NCBI GenBank assembly: GCA_964017125.1
Contig: OZ024908.1
Span: 86,724,618-86,788,617 of the forward strand
DNA from: Flabesymbios commensalis
Taxonomy: Eukaryota > Annelida > Polychaeta > Terebellida > Flabelligeridae
DNA: 64,000 nt
Direction of reading: 5' to 3'
Below the pieces are notes generated by a model. The model was not told the DNA's origin and did no database searches. It saw only the letters and a list, made by a program, of their open reading frames with translations. The translations under genes and the position numbers were made by a program. Positions 34,075 to 45,715 of the stretch are shown piece after piece. Positions within the stretch are counted from its first letter, which is position 1. Every line of letters starts with the position of its first letter.

Positions 34075-34290
34075 GATGTCAGACGTTGGCCCGATATTGG
34101 TATGGTACTGTTGTTGGCTCGAAGGCCCGCACATTTTCTATTCACTGTTTGCATCCGTTCAGTGCATTGGTCCCGAGTTGGTGCAATGTTGGGCCAGAGT
34201 GTCGTAGAAGGTGGGCCAGCACTGGGCCAGGTCGGTCCCGTGTTTCATATTTGATGCGGTCTATTTAGCTAAATTGATATTGCACCACCG
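34075..34290. repeat. Fragments of palindromic AACGTTGG-type MITEs
   Basis: CAGACGTTGGCCCGATATTG (34081) and TGCAATGTTGGGCCAGAGTG (34181), with GGTGGGCCAGCACTGGGCCA following. These are parts of at least one further diverged copy, lying next to the 5' end of the 2A-bearing LINE. Confidence 0.6.
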
Positions 34291-34299
34291 CTGGACCAG

Positions 34300-35943
34300 T
34301 GCTTGTACACACTTGTTATTATTTTATAAGTATTGGTTAATAATTATGTTCAAGATAAGTCGATTGGGGTTAGCTCAATTTTTCACGTGCTTTCACTTTT
34401 TGCACTCGACCTTGTAATGTGTGCAGTGTGTTCATATATAACACACACTGTAAAGAACAGTTTATTAATCTTGTATTATCATCTATCATGTTGTGTCTCA
34501 TGCCTGCGACTCCGAAATGCGATAGGTTTTGTGATTCCACGTGGTCGGATGATATCGCGCTCTATATGTTTTAATTCTGCCCTAACTCTAAACTATAAAC
34601 ATGACTGTTGATATTGAAACATATAGAGCGCGTATTGGTACATATCGGGGTCGTGGTAAGCCTGGTATAATTCTCAATGGTTACCTTATCATCAGTTTTC
34701 TGTGTAGGGTGGGAATTTTGTATTGGTTATTTACACTCTTGTTACTCAGCGGAGATATAGAGAGTAATCCAGGCCCATCTAATTATATAAATGCGTCTCT
34801 ACTTAATACTAGAAGTTTAAAGTCGGTTTCAAAAAATCATAATAAATTAAAAGATTTTCAATCACTCGTCGAATTAAAACAAGCAAAAATTATTTCAGTA
34901 ACCGAGTCGTGGCTAACAGAAGATATCAAAAACTGTGAAATATTACCTGAAGCTGATTTTAATATTTATAGAAAGGATCGCGGAGGGTACGGTGGCGTTC
35001 TAACAGCTATCCACACGAGTATTTATTCAAAACTGAGACCTGATCTAATGGTACAGAATGATCGACATAATGAGATCATTATTGTTGAAATCATTATTCC
35101 TAAACTCCCGAGGATAGCTCTTCTGACTTATTACCGACCACCGTCTGATAACTCTGTGGAATGTCCGCAAAATTTATGAACCTGTCTCCGTCGTATACGA
35201 GAAGAAGGTTTCTCCAACATTTTTGTTATGGGTGATTTTAATTTACCAGACTTTGACTTGAATGTTCCGCTTACGGATAATAATAACTACTGGTACTATC
35301 TTATGATATATTCCAAGAATTCTGTTTAAAACATATAGTTATGTGCTCAACCCATCAAAATGGTAACAGATTAGATTTAATATTATCTACATCACCCCAA
35401 TTAATTACGGATATAGATGTTGAACAGGACCTATTTCCATCGGATCATTACCTTATAAATTTTTCTATCAAGGCTAGTGGCCTTAAAAATAATAAACTAG
35501 ATCAGTTTTTGACTATAGGAATGTGGATTGGACTAAGGTGAAGGTATATTTAACTAACGCTGATCTCATCGACATAGTTAGTGACTCAGTGGGTATACCC
35601 GACATTAATCGTATATGTGATAATTGGGTCTCTAAATTGGAAGAAACATTAAATACATTTGTACCCCGTCGCATTATTCGTGACATTAATTCTCCCCCTT
35701 GGATTGACAGTGAGGTAATAAATCTGAGTAAAAAGAAAGAGACTGCCAGCAAACGGGCTAGGAGGATTAACACCCAGAGTGCTTGGGGTAAATACCGTCG
35801 ACTCAGAAACAGTCTCCGGAACATGATAGATCAAAAATACAATAAATATACTAAGGATTCGCTCGATGATATTAGGACTAATCCCAAAAGGTTTTGGAGC
35901 TTCTTAAGATCAAAGACAAAAAGTAAACATATCCCTTCTATCT
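34300..35943 (+). mobile_element. CR1-type LINE, 5' half (2A peptide + endonuclease), 3'-truncated
   Basis: The reading frame begins at ATG 34601 after a ~300-bp untranslated stretch. It has an N-terminal basic then hydrophobic segment (residues ~28-49), a 2A motif, and an apurinic-type endonuclease: LLNTRSL, VTESWLT (catalytic Glu), YRKDRGGYGGV, YRPPSDNS; after a stop at 35177 other frames supply MGDFNLPDFD, GNRLDLIL and SDHYLI. A linker follows at 35523-35945 (DNWVSKLEETLNTFVPRR, PPWIDSEV). The sequence leaves the LINE abruptly at 35943, before the reverse transcriptase. Loss of the 3' half with a retained 5' end is the opposite of normal LINE truncation and implies a later deletion or rearrangement. 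At least two frame changes disable it. Confidence 0.85.
34739..34777 (+). other. 2A ribosome-skipping motif (LLLLSGDIESNPGP)
   Basis: Residues 46-59 of the LINE frame match the 2A consensus D(V/I)ExNPGP. In viral and LINE 2A sequences the ribosome fails to join the final Gly and Pro and so releases two proteins from one frame. Here the upstream product would be a 58-residue peptide with a hydrophobic segment directly before the motif, and the downstream product would start at Pro59 with the endonuclease. 2A sequences at this position are known in CR1-type LINEs of sea urchins and other marine invertebrates. Activity here is inferred from the motif. Confidence 0.85.
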
Positions 35944-36100
35944 AGCCTAACTGGTGAATGCGCAGCACAAAAATTATAAAAAATTGCAGTTCTAGTCTAT
36001 GTACATGTTTAAATCATATGGTCATATTAAGAACCCGAAATAAAATCACCGATTTTTTTATGATTTTAACCTGGGCCAGTCCCTTTAATAAATAAATAAA
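35944..36100 (+). repeat. Dispersed repeat shared with 56940-57110
   Basis: From TATCTAGCCTAACTGG to the words AAATAAAATCACCGATTTTTT and CTGGGCCAGTCCCT, it matches the complement of 56940-57110. It starts exactly where the 2A-bearing LINE stops. AATAAATAAATAAA follows at 36088-36112. Confidence 0.75.
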
Positions 36101-36975
36101 AAATAAATAAACAAGTGAAATGCTGAAGCGGATCTATTATCTGCCTCTGGCGATAGAATCATTTAAAAATTAAGCAGATTATCAGATGAAGAAAATTGGG
36201 TGAAGTCTTGATATGGATGTTGGCTGTCTGAAGGTTCTCAGGTGAATGAAAGAGTCACAGGACTCTCATTCACCTGGAAGCCTTCAGGGTCAAGGCCAAT
36301 TCAAGTGCCACATCACAGCCTGACACAGGAACTGACCAGTGGTCAGTCAAGTCTAGATGGCGAATCCAGACTTGGACACACACTGACAGCTCCAAAAATA
36401 ACATTTAAATTATTATTAACATGTGGCAAGACGAATAATAATCCAACTATTTAAACAGGGCTGGCCAAAAGTTGCATTGGTTGGCGCTCTACACTGATTA
36501 AAATGGGCACCAGAAAAAAAACTGTATGCAGCCTGTGATGACTTGGATCACTTTGCATCCATATAATTCAATTCTGTAGCCTATATGGGCGATTTCTTGA
36601 GTCATTTCTTGTCGCGCAAAATAACCCTTTGGTGCGTTTTTACCTTGCCTGTCGCTCTGATGCGCGACAATTGGCCAGCCCTGTTAAACATTGCACCAAT
36701 TAAATACATATTACTTAGGTTCAGTTTTAACACCTCCCACCTCGTCGAGCGCCATATTAGGAACTATTGCTCTTCAACGGGTAATATGAGGACTAACTGT
36801 CTGACATCCCTTTTTACACTTGCGAGGCCCTTTGAGCCTTCCCCGATTAATTTATATGACACTTGCACATGTTGTACTCTCTTTTTTACATATGGGTATA
36901 CCTGTGATATACGGGCTAGGCGATAATCTCCCCTTAGGGCATTTTGATCTGAGACTAGGACTATATCTGGTGACT
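36101..36975. other. Stretch without recognised gene
   Basis: Contains an inverted pair AGGTGAATGAAAGAGTC / GACTCTCATTCACCT at 36239-36274. Short open frames have no recognised motif. Confidence 0.4.
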
Positions 36976-37245
36976 GCCCTATGTTCAGAAGGTTCTATGT
37001 TCAGAATGTTCTATGTTCAGAAAATATTTGTTCAAAAGGTTCTATGTTCAGAAGGTGCTATATTTAGAAGGTCCTATGTTCAGAAGGTTCTATGTTCAGA
37101 AAGTCCTATATTCAGAAGGTCCTATGTTCAGAAGGTCCTATGTTCAATTGTTCAAAAGGTCCTATATTCAGAAGGTTCTATGTTCAGAAGGTCCTATATT
37201 CAGATATATTCAGAAGGTCCTATATTCAGAAAATTCTTTGTTTTA
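36976..37245. repeat. 15-16-bp minisatellite, ~17 units
   Basis: Array of CAGAAGGT(T/C)CTATGTT with alternation of TTCTATGTT and TCCTATATT variants. All plus-strand frames are largely open because the unit lacks stops; the apparent proteins are repeat translations. Confidence 0.9.
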
Positions 37246-37600
37246 TGTAGGAAAAAACATACATCTTTCAATTTCGACCTGTAAATTAGGCCTACAATGC
37301 AAGATAACAAATCACAGGCTCTCATTTGAGCTCATTCGGTCAGATGAGCTTTTGTCATGGTGCGTTGTCCGTCGTCTGTCCGTCCACAATTTGCCAAAAT
37401 CGCTATTGGGACTTCAATCAACATAGTGAACAGCCACAAACCAGGAGTGATTTACTCTAATGAGCTTCCGTACGAATACATGCTGGCGCTCAGTGACGAA
37501 GCCACCAGTTGGCAACCATTCGTCCGGCCAGACCCCTGGTTAAAGGAGTGATCACAGAAGGATAGTTCCCGCAATTCAGGAATATGAAACTACTGTATAT

Positions 37601-37789
37601 CTGGTAATTTTCGCGTGTTCAAATATTCGCGAATTTCTGATTTTTGGACTTTTCACGAAGTTTAGAATTCGCGAATTTTCATTTTTCTTTAGAAGTGATA
37701 TTATAATAGTAATTTTCGCGAGATTTTGGAATTCGAATTTCTCATCCTCGCGAAATTCGCGAAAATTAAAGCCACGCGAATATTACCAG
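37601..37789. mobile_element. 189-bp MITE with CTGGTAAT(A/T)TTCGCGTG ends
   Basis: The left end CTGGTAATTTTCGCGTG and the inverted right end (CACGCGAATATTACCAG) bracket repeated TTCGCGAATTT words. The whole folds into an imperfect hairpin. Similar small elements occur in many invertebrate genomes (recalled). Confidence 0.8.
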
Positions 37790-37931
37790 ATCTACATTAT
37801 ATCTGAATTCAAATCCACCTAAATCCGGTGCTAGTTTGAACTTGTAGAGACACCTGTAAAAAACAGCTGTAATTACAAAGATGAGCTATATACGGCGCCA
37901 TTGACACTTTTCTTTCTTTCATTTTTGTTTC

Positions 37932-38611
37932 GGGGTACTGGGATGATTGCTAGTAGTAGTACTTTTCGCCCCCATTCGGGGAGGGTCATTAGGGATCTGT
38001 TTCGTCTGTTGGATGCTGTTACGGCATTGTACGGAAGCACTGGTCTACAGCAATCATCCAAGGGCAGCTGCAGCCTCCTCGTATCTGGCTATAATCTTCG
38101 GGCGGAGTGCCAGTGGCGTACCCTGGTTCCTCCGCTCAACAGCGGAGCCAATGCAGCACCCGCATCAGTGCTGGCGCTGATGTAGGCTGTGGTAGCCTTA
38201 AATAACCGGCAATAGCGTGTTTGACATTAGGTCTCTCACGTGGGATGAATGGAGTTACCCAGAGGGAGTGATCCTTCCTATTGTTACTCTGGGGACTATC
38301 CGACCCGAGGATAGCGGAGCTGTGCAAAATGCCAAAGAGTTTCATCATTAAATTGTACAGCGAAACTCAAGTCTCCGGCCGTCTGGGCATATCTGGGGGT
38401 ATATCCCCTAGACATGCCCAGAACCCCTTATCGGGCGAGCGAAGGAAAACGCTCTCAATAACCCACCATGCCCTATCACTCCCACCCTCACATCATCATC
38501 TGTACATCATTCATCTCATCAATTGACTACAACGTTTTTATCGTATTACAATGTCACTTAAAAGACCTTTTGTGCCGAAAAGTGACGTAAAGCAAAGATT
38601 TACTACTACTA
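37932..38611 (+). mobile_element. SINE-like copy 11, full length, opposite orientation
   Basis: A complete ~680-bp copy with sense on the plus strand. It begins GGGGTACTGGGATGATTGC at 37932 and ends in TACTACTACT(A) at 38611. It is flanked by the 12-bp duplication CATTTTTGTTTC at 37920-37931 and 38612-38623. It is very similar to copy 7, so both are recent. It is the only one of the eleven copies in this orientation. Confidence 0.93.
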
Positions 38612-38623
38612 CATTTTTGTTTC

Positions 38624-39265
38624 TTCATTTTAGTCTATTCCAGTGGGTGGGGGGTGTCTGTAACCCACTGCATATCCCCGAAATGCGTTGTATTGTTGGC
38701 TTGACCAATTAGAGCCTTGTTTTACCTATAGGCCTACCATGGGCCACAATTAGTTTGGCAAATCTGTAGCACGTCATCGTAGCTAAAATGTTACTGATTC
38801 GAAAAAAAACTATTTTCTTAGATATGTCCGTCCCACGATTTTGTACAGGCCCGTAGCCAGGGGGGGGGGTCGGAAGAGTCGTACAACCCCCCCCCCCCCT
38901 GACGGCTGAAGGTCCACATTTTGGCCATACATCTAGTACAAGAGGAATGAACCCATTTTTGGAGTTGAGTTGACACTTAAATTCCTAGAGATAAAAAATA
39001 TATCACGGGAAAGGTTTAAGTCTCTAGTTAGCTCCCGCCGTCACCGTAGGTGAGACGGAGGGAGCTATGGATTCTACCTCCGTTTTTTTTGCCTCTTCTT
39101 TTGCCTATAACTTTGTAAAAAAATAAGCTAGGATAACAATTTTTGGTATGTGGGTTACTTCCAGGTGGATAATGAACAGGTTAAAATATTTTTAATCTGA
39201 ATTCAATACGCAAGGTCGCAGAGGAGAAAATGATGATGTTACGGCGTTGGGCCGTCCGTAAACAA
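38624..39265. other. Stretch without gene; partial MITE end
   Basis: GGCCCGTAGCCAGGGGGGGG at 38849-38868 resembles the end of a common MITE, and a C run at 38886-38899 follows, but a complete inverted partner is not present. Otherwise unassigned. Confidence 0.4.
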
Positions 39266-39548
39266 TTCGTTTCCGGAGCATATCTCTGAAAGTCCGATTA
39301 TCTTCAAATTTTACACACAACACCCCTAGAGGGTCTAGTTGTGCCTTTTGGGCTATTTGAACTTTGACCTACTTCTGGTTCAGAACTATGACCTATTTAG
39401 ACGTTTTGACGCGCACTTCGTTTCCGGAGCAGATCTCGAAAAGTACTGGGCCGATGACAGTCATATTGCACATACATGTTTTCTAAGGTCCCTAGTTGTG
39501 CCTTTTCAGGTTTTTGGACCTTGACCTTGTAGTTGACCCAGCACTTTG
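39266..39548. repeat. Two ~147-bp tandem units
   Basis: TTCGTTTCCGGAGCA(T/G)ATCTC and GGTC(C)CTAGTTGTGCCTTTT each occur twice at the same spacing (39269 and 39418). This is a diverged array preceding the main satellite. Confidence 0.75.
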
Positions 39549-39574
39549 ACCTAATTTATAACATCGGTAAATCC

Positions 39575-41270
39575 GTCTGAAAGATTTTGAGGAATATCAT
39601 GAAAACCGCTCAAGATAGCTACACCATTACTATAAAACAAATTGTAAGGTTTCAGGAGAGGATGCATCTTGAAAAATTTCAAGTCGATAAAATTAAAAAT
39701 GGCCGCCTATCGGCCATTATTCACCTCGACAGGCCTGATATTGCGGAATATCATGAAAACCGCTCAAGATAGCTACACCATTAATATTAATTAAATTGTA
39801 AGGTTTCAGGAGAGGATGCATTTGAAAAATTTCAAGTTGATAAAATTCAAAATGGCCGCCTATCGGCCATTATTCACCTCGACAGGCCTGATATTGTGGA
39901 ATATCATGAAAACCGCTCGAGATATCTACACCATTACTATAAAACAAATTGTAAGGTTTCAGGAGAGGATGCATTTTGAAAAAAATCAACTCGTCCAAGT
40001 TCAAAATGGCCGCCAATCGGCCATTATGCATTTTCACATGGCCGTTATTTGGTAAACCGTGCTAGATGGCTAGACCATTACTATAAAACAAAATGTGTGA
40101 TTTCAGGAGAGGATGCATCCTGAAAAAACTCGACTCGATAAAATTCAAAATGGGCGCTTATCGGCCATTATTCACTTTCACATGGCCGATATTTGGTCAG
40201 CCGTGCTAGATGGCTAGACCATTACTATAAAACGAAATGTGAGATTTCAGATGAGGATGCATCTTGAAAAAAATTGACTTGATCAATTTTAAAATGGCCG
40301 CCTTTTCGTCCATTATTCATTTTCACATGGCTGATATTTGGTAAACCGTGCTAGATGCCTAGACCATTACCTGATTGCTATAAAACAAAGTGTGAGTTTT
40401 CGGAGGAAGATGCACCCTGAAAATTTTTAACTTACGAATTAAAATGGCCGACAATCAGCATTATTTACCTCGATAGGCCTGATATCAGGTAAACCGTGCT
40501 AGAGAGCTAGACCATTTCTATAAAACAAAATGTGACGTTTCGAGAGAGGATGCCTTTTAAAAACTTTCGACTCAATCGAATTCAAAATGGCCGCATATCG
40601 GCCCCTATTTACTTTTACATTGCTGATATTTGGTAAACTGTGTTAGATAGCTGGACCATTACTATAAAACAAAATGTGAGATTACAAGAGAGCATGCATC
40701 TTGAAAAAATTGACTCGATCAAATTCAAAATGGCCGCCTATCGGCCATTATTCACTTTCACATAGCCGGTTTTTGGTAACCGTACTAGATGGCTAGACCA
40801 TTACTATAAAACAAAATGTGAGATTTCAGGAGAGATGCATCTTGAAAAATTTTGACTTGATCAAATTCAAAATGGCCTCCTATCGGCCATTATTCACTTT
40901 CACATGGGCGATATTTGGTAATGGTAATGTGTAATGGTAAACCATGCTAGATGGTTGGACCATTACTATAGAATGAAATGTGAGATTTCAGCTGAGGATG
41001 CATCTTGAAAAATTCTGACTCGATCAAATTCAAAATGGCCCCCTCTCGGCCATCTTTTACTTTCACATGCCCAATATTTTGCAAACTGCTAGATGTTAGT
41101 CCATTACTATAAAACAAAATTTGAGGTTTCGGGGGAGTATGCACCCTATGTTTTTAACAAATTTATAGCGAATTCAAAATCACCGTAAATCAGCTATTAG
41201 TTACCTCGATTGGCCTGATATCGGGTAAACCGTGCCAGATAGGAAGACCATTACTGGGATACTGATTAGG
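39575..41270. repeat. ~140-bp satellite array, ~12 units
   Basis: Units share ACCATTACTATAAAAC, GAGAGGATGCATCTTGAAAA, ATCAAATTCAAAATGGCCGC and TATCGGCCATTATTCAC. The period is about 130-150 bp with indels, and units differ clearly from one another, so the array is old. It extends into the duplication described below and reappears at 43275-43650. Confidence 0.9.
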
Positions 41271-43274
41271 ATCATTAATTTCAATGGAGGTTTGCAATCT
41301 CAGACAGACTGTCTAGTTCTTATCTTACTCTTAGACTGGGCTTCTTAGACCTAGTTGTCTTGCGTCTTGATTTTTGACCTAGCCTAGGACTACATTAATA
41401 ACCCTACACAAAATTGCTTAAATCAAATTCTAATTCGGAGCGGGAGCTCCTGGACTTATGTAGTCTTGTTTATGGTGGCGTATATCGTTTTTGCCGTACG
41501 TGGTCGATATTTTTTTCAAACGTACGTTTGTGACGTCATGTCGCTATGGCAATGACGTCATTTGATGAGCCAAATTGGCCAGACAAACTACGAATGTATG
41601 ATGCGGTGTCGTGTCAGCACATACTACGCACACCTGGTAATAATTGTATATATTCATTATGTCGTAAATTCATATGTAATGATCTAAATAGCAGTGGTGT
41701 AAACAGAAGTGGGTTCTATTTTAATATGGCATCCAAAATTTCCAAGGGGTACGGTCGACGTCATGCCCCCATGAACAACTTGATCAGGTTGTTTTGCCAG
41801 TTAAAGTTATTATATGGTCGCGGGCACGAGATTTCACCTGTGTAGAATGTCATCTATACAATTTGAAGGCGGCAGTAATATTTATTAGTAAAAGTAAATC
41901 ACATTAGAAGTAGTTCATGTATTTGAATCTACAAGAAATAATAACCGGCGTGTTTCTCTTCTGTGAAACATGCATTTAATAATGATATTAAATATTCATC
42001 TGTTTATTCAGCTCATACGAAAATTTTATTTTATCATATCATTAAAAATAATAAAATTGAGTAAGATTTTCCTAGCACTCGCTGCACGATGATAATTTAC
42101 TTTATTTTATCATTCTTTTTGTCAGATTTTGTGCGTAGGTATAATTTTATAGGCCTATGTTCACATCCTGGTTGGACCATTTTACGGATATCTGGTCCAA
42201 CAATAAACCAACATTAAACCAACATTAAACCAGTATAGTTATGTTTGCTGTAAGAAAAAAAAAAAATAAGAAGAAGAAGAAAAAATAGTGGGTTTATTTT
42301 TCTAGAGGTTGGCAGCCCTACAGATATTTTTGGCTACCTCTACAGTTAAAACTAATAATTATGTCATTATACCTGAAGATAACGCAAAACTAGATGACCA
42401 GGCGTCATGCTTGAGAAGTTGGAATTCGTGTTTGGCCGTATTCAACTGAACTGCCGTAACACCTGGTTCAGAAATACTTTTTATGTGATAAAATATACAG
42501 ACAGATTTTATATATTTTTCATTTTTATGGAATTTTGAAAATGTTTCATTCCGTTGCAAATAAATTAAATATTGAAATTAAATAGTCATCTATTTGTCAT
42601 ATTTGTTGAGCTCATACAGAGCTCATTGTTTAAAATCGATCCCCGCACTGAAAGAGTAAAATATTTATAATGACTGTAGACCCATAACATAGGTAGGCGA
42701 AGTTGAAATGTTTTCCATAACACGTCAACTGACATTAATCAAATGTGTAGGTAGCTGTTAAAGACCAGAACGTTACACGTTACATATTTAGCCCATTTAT
42801 ACAGTTTGCGATAAGTCGCAGTGGATTAATGTTGGGGCAGCATCGCAAATGTGTTTCAATGTGAAATTATCGAACGTTAAGGTTTCACCACACAAATTCA
42901 TTCGCGCATAGCTCCTTTTTTTAAATTTGTGGCTCTTTGCAGCAGCCTTGGTGGTACATATTACAGATATATCATTTTGCTACCAATTAGAATCGATTCT
43001 GTGATGATTTGCTGTAGCAAAAGCAGCGAAATAAGCAAAGATATGGTAGCAGGAAGTCCTTGCGCTACCAGTAGCTAGGCTCTTCTCAAAACCGCACTCA
43101 TTTTTTTGCTAGGTCGCTCAGGGGAGAGTGGGCAAGAGGTTATTATGGCCCAAATAAAAAATACGTCAGTTTCACATGCCTTTTCTATTTATTTATTTAT
43201 TTATTCAAACATATTTATACAGGGTAAAAACATTATTAGCCTTTGGCTATTTTGCATATGTGCCCTGTTTTATG
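40888..43274. repeat. Tandem segmental duplication, copy 1 (~2.4 kb)
   Basis: Contains the last ~2.5 satellite units, a unique segment, and the extreme 3' end of the CR1-type LINE (43190-43274, minus sense). Its copy 2 is 43275-50438 minus the foldback insertion. The junction at 43274/43275 joins LINE 3'-UTR (CCTGTTTTATG) directly to satellite (GCCATTTTTAGGCC). The copies differ by only scattered substitutions and a few small indels. It preserves the pre-insertion site of the foldback element at 41515-41535. Confidence 0.92.
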
Positions 43275-43904
43275 GCCATTTTTAGGCCATTATTCACTTT
43301 CACATGGCCGATATTTGGAAAACCGTGCTCGATAGCTAGACGATTACTATAGAATGAAATGTGAGATTTCAGCTGAGGATGCATCTTGAAAAATTCTGAC
43401 TCGATCAAATTCAAAATGGCCCCCTATCGGCCATCATTTACTTTCACATGCCCAATATTTTGCAAACTGTTAGATGATAGTCCATTACTATAAAAAAAAT
43501 TGAGGTTTCGGGGGAGGATGCACCCTAAGTTTTTAACTAATTTATAGCGAATTCAAAATGACCGTAAATCAGCTATTAGTTACCTCGATTGGCCTGATAT
43601 CGGGTAAACCGTGCCAGATAGGTAGACCATTACTGGGATACTGATTAGGATCATTAATTTCAATGGAGGTTTGCAATCTCAGACAGACTGTCTAGTTCTT
43701 ATCTTACTCTTAGACTGGGCTTCTTAGACCTAGTTGTCTTGCGTCTTGATTTTTGACCTAGCCTAGGACTACATTAATAACCCTACACAAAATTGCTTGA
43801 ATCAAATTCTAATTCGGAGCGGGAGCTCCTGGACTTATGTAGTCTTGTTTATGGTGGCGTATATCGTTTTTGCCGTACGTGGTCGATATTTTCTTCAAAC
43901 GTAC

Positions 43905-45715
43905 TAGTCCCAGAGCTAGGGGGGTTTTATTTGTGTTGAAAGGTCCATACGATCCAAGAGTTCCGCCTATAGTGAAATTTTCTCAGGAATCCGAATCTGC
44001 GCGTCTTACAATAATCATCCTGTCCAAAAGTACCGTAAAAACCCTTTAAACACGAGTACCGTCAAAATCGCAAACCGCAATTTGAAATATTGCGTATGAA
44101 GTGATTGTTTGCTAAAATTGTGGTAATGTTCTATTTAAATAATTTTTTAATTATTTATTATCCTCACATATGACACAGGCTTTCACATGGATGTAAAAGA
44201 TTTTGTGTCTGATCAATGACAAATACACAATATAGCTTTAAGTTGGTACTTTAGCACGTAATTTTACTCATTTTTCATACTTTTTCACTAAATAGACAAA
44301 CTACTTTTCTCTCAGCCGATTTTTGTATAGTATAAATGTTTAGTTTTGATTCAAACATGTTCTAGAACTATTGTTGACTTAAAATTAACCCATTTGGAAT
44401 AAAAATAATGAGTTATGTGAACATATTACTCGATTTTTTCGTTAGACCGTAAAATTAGCTCGCTTTTCTTCAGGCTCGGGAAAATTGCCCATATCTCACA
44501 TTTTTGCTCACTGAGTAGTCAAATTTTGAGCTATCTCAATATGTTTGATATAAATAGAAAGCTACTGGCACATGCCTTCACATGGATGTAAAATATGTTG
44601 TGTCTGATTATTGACAAATGCACAAGAAAGCTTTAAGTTGGTATTTTAACCCTTAATTTGACCTTTTTTCATACTTTTTCAGTAAATAGTCAACATGCTT
44701 TTTTCTCAGCTTTTGTGTATAATAAATATTTAGTTTTGATTCAAACATGTTCTAGAATATTGTTGACTTGAAATAAACCCATTTGGAATAAAAATAGTGA
44801 GTTATGTGACCATATTATATACTTTTTGGGTTAGACGTAAAATTTGCGCCCTTTTCTTTGGGCTCAGGAAAATTGTATGTATCTCAAAGTTTTGCCCAAT
44901 GAGTAGTCAAATTTTGAGCTATATCAATATATTTGATATCAATAGAAAGCTACTGGCACAGGCCACGGATGTATAATATTTTGTGTCTAATAGTTGACAA
45001 ATGCACAAGAGAGTTTGAAGTTGGTACTTTAACCCTTAATTTTACCTATTTTTCATACTTTTTCAGTACATAGTCAATATACTTTTCTCTCAACTGATTT
45101 TTGTGTATAATAAATATTTAGTTTTGATTCAAACATGTTCTAGAATTATTGTTGACTTAAAATAAACCCATTTGGAATATAAAAAATAATGAGCTATTCG
45201 AACATATTACACACTTTTTGGGTTGGATGTAAAATTTGGGCACTTTTCTTCCAGCCCGGGGAAATTGACAGTGTTTCACATTTTTGTCCAATGAGTACCC
45301 GGTACCCAAAATAAAAAAATGTACCAACATCTTTGATATCAGTTAAAAGTAACTATCAAGGGCTGTAACGTGGATACATAATAGTTTATTTCTGTTAAAT
45401 ACGAAATGTACAACAATTAACCCTTTCAGTACGTGGGCCGTCGCCACGACGGCTTAAATTGGGTACACTAAAGTACGTGGGCCGTCGCCACGACGGCCTA
45501 ATTATATGACGTCATACATTTGGGCCCAGTACCCCGGGGGACATTACTGCCAGTAGTGAAAGTAACCACACTCTCAATGGTTAAGCGCTAACTTTGTATT
45601 TTATCCCTCCATTTGAACAATTTCCAACGTTTTCTTAGTGAATACCAGCAAGCCTTATCGCTCATGTTAACGTTATATGGTATACATGTTTGTTATTACT
45701 TTTACATTCTTGACC
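43905..45715 (+). repeat. Left arm of foldback element
   Basis: Outer ~265 bp unique, then ~390-bp tandem units starting near 44174, 44569 and 44957 (each with CATGGATGTAAAA, TTGTGTCTGAT, AGTTTTGATTCAAACATGTT and AAATTTTGAGCTAT), then a partial unit and the sequence up to 45715. A 160-bp MITE at 45421-45580 is present in this arm only. Confidence 0.88.
45421..45580. mobile_element. 160-bp MITE with TTAA target duplication
   Basis: CCCTTTCAGTACGTGGGCCG starts the insert; the inverted right end is CCATTGAGAGTG. TTAA is present on both sides (45417-45420 and 45581-45584), while the other foldback arm has the uninterrupted sequence with one TTAA (47144-47147). A repeated word GTACGTGGGCCGTCGCCACG lies inside. 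TTAA duplication with a CCCTTT-like start is typical of piggyBac-type MITEs. Confidence 0.88.

Noticed and set aside
36820-37426. Open frames of 137-154 codons with FRRSYVQKVL repeats
   Set aside because: Translations of the 15-16-bp minisatellite.
38849-38900. G and C runs suggesting a G-quadruplex or MITE
   Set aside because: Only one terminal motif of the MITE is present, and homopolymer runs may also be sequencing-sensitive.
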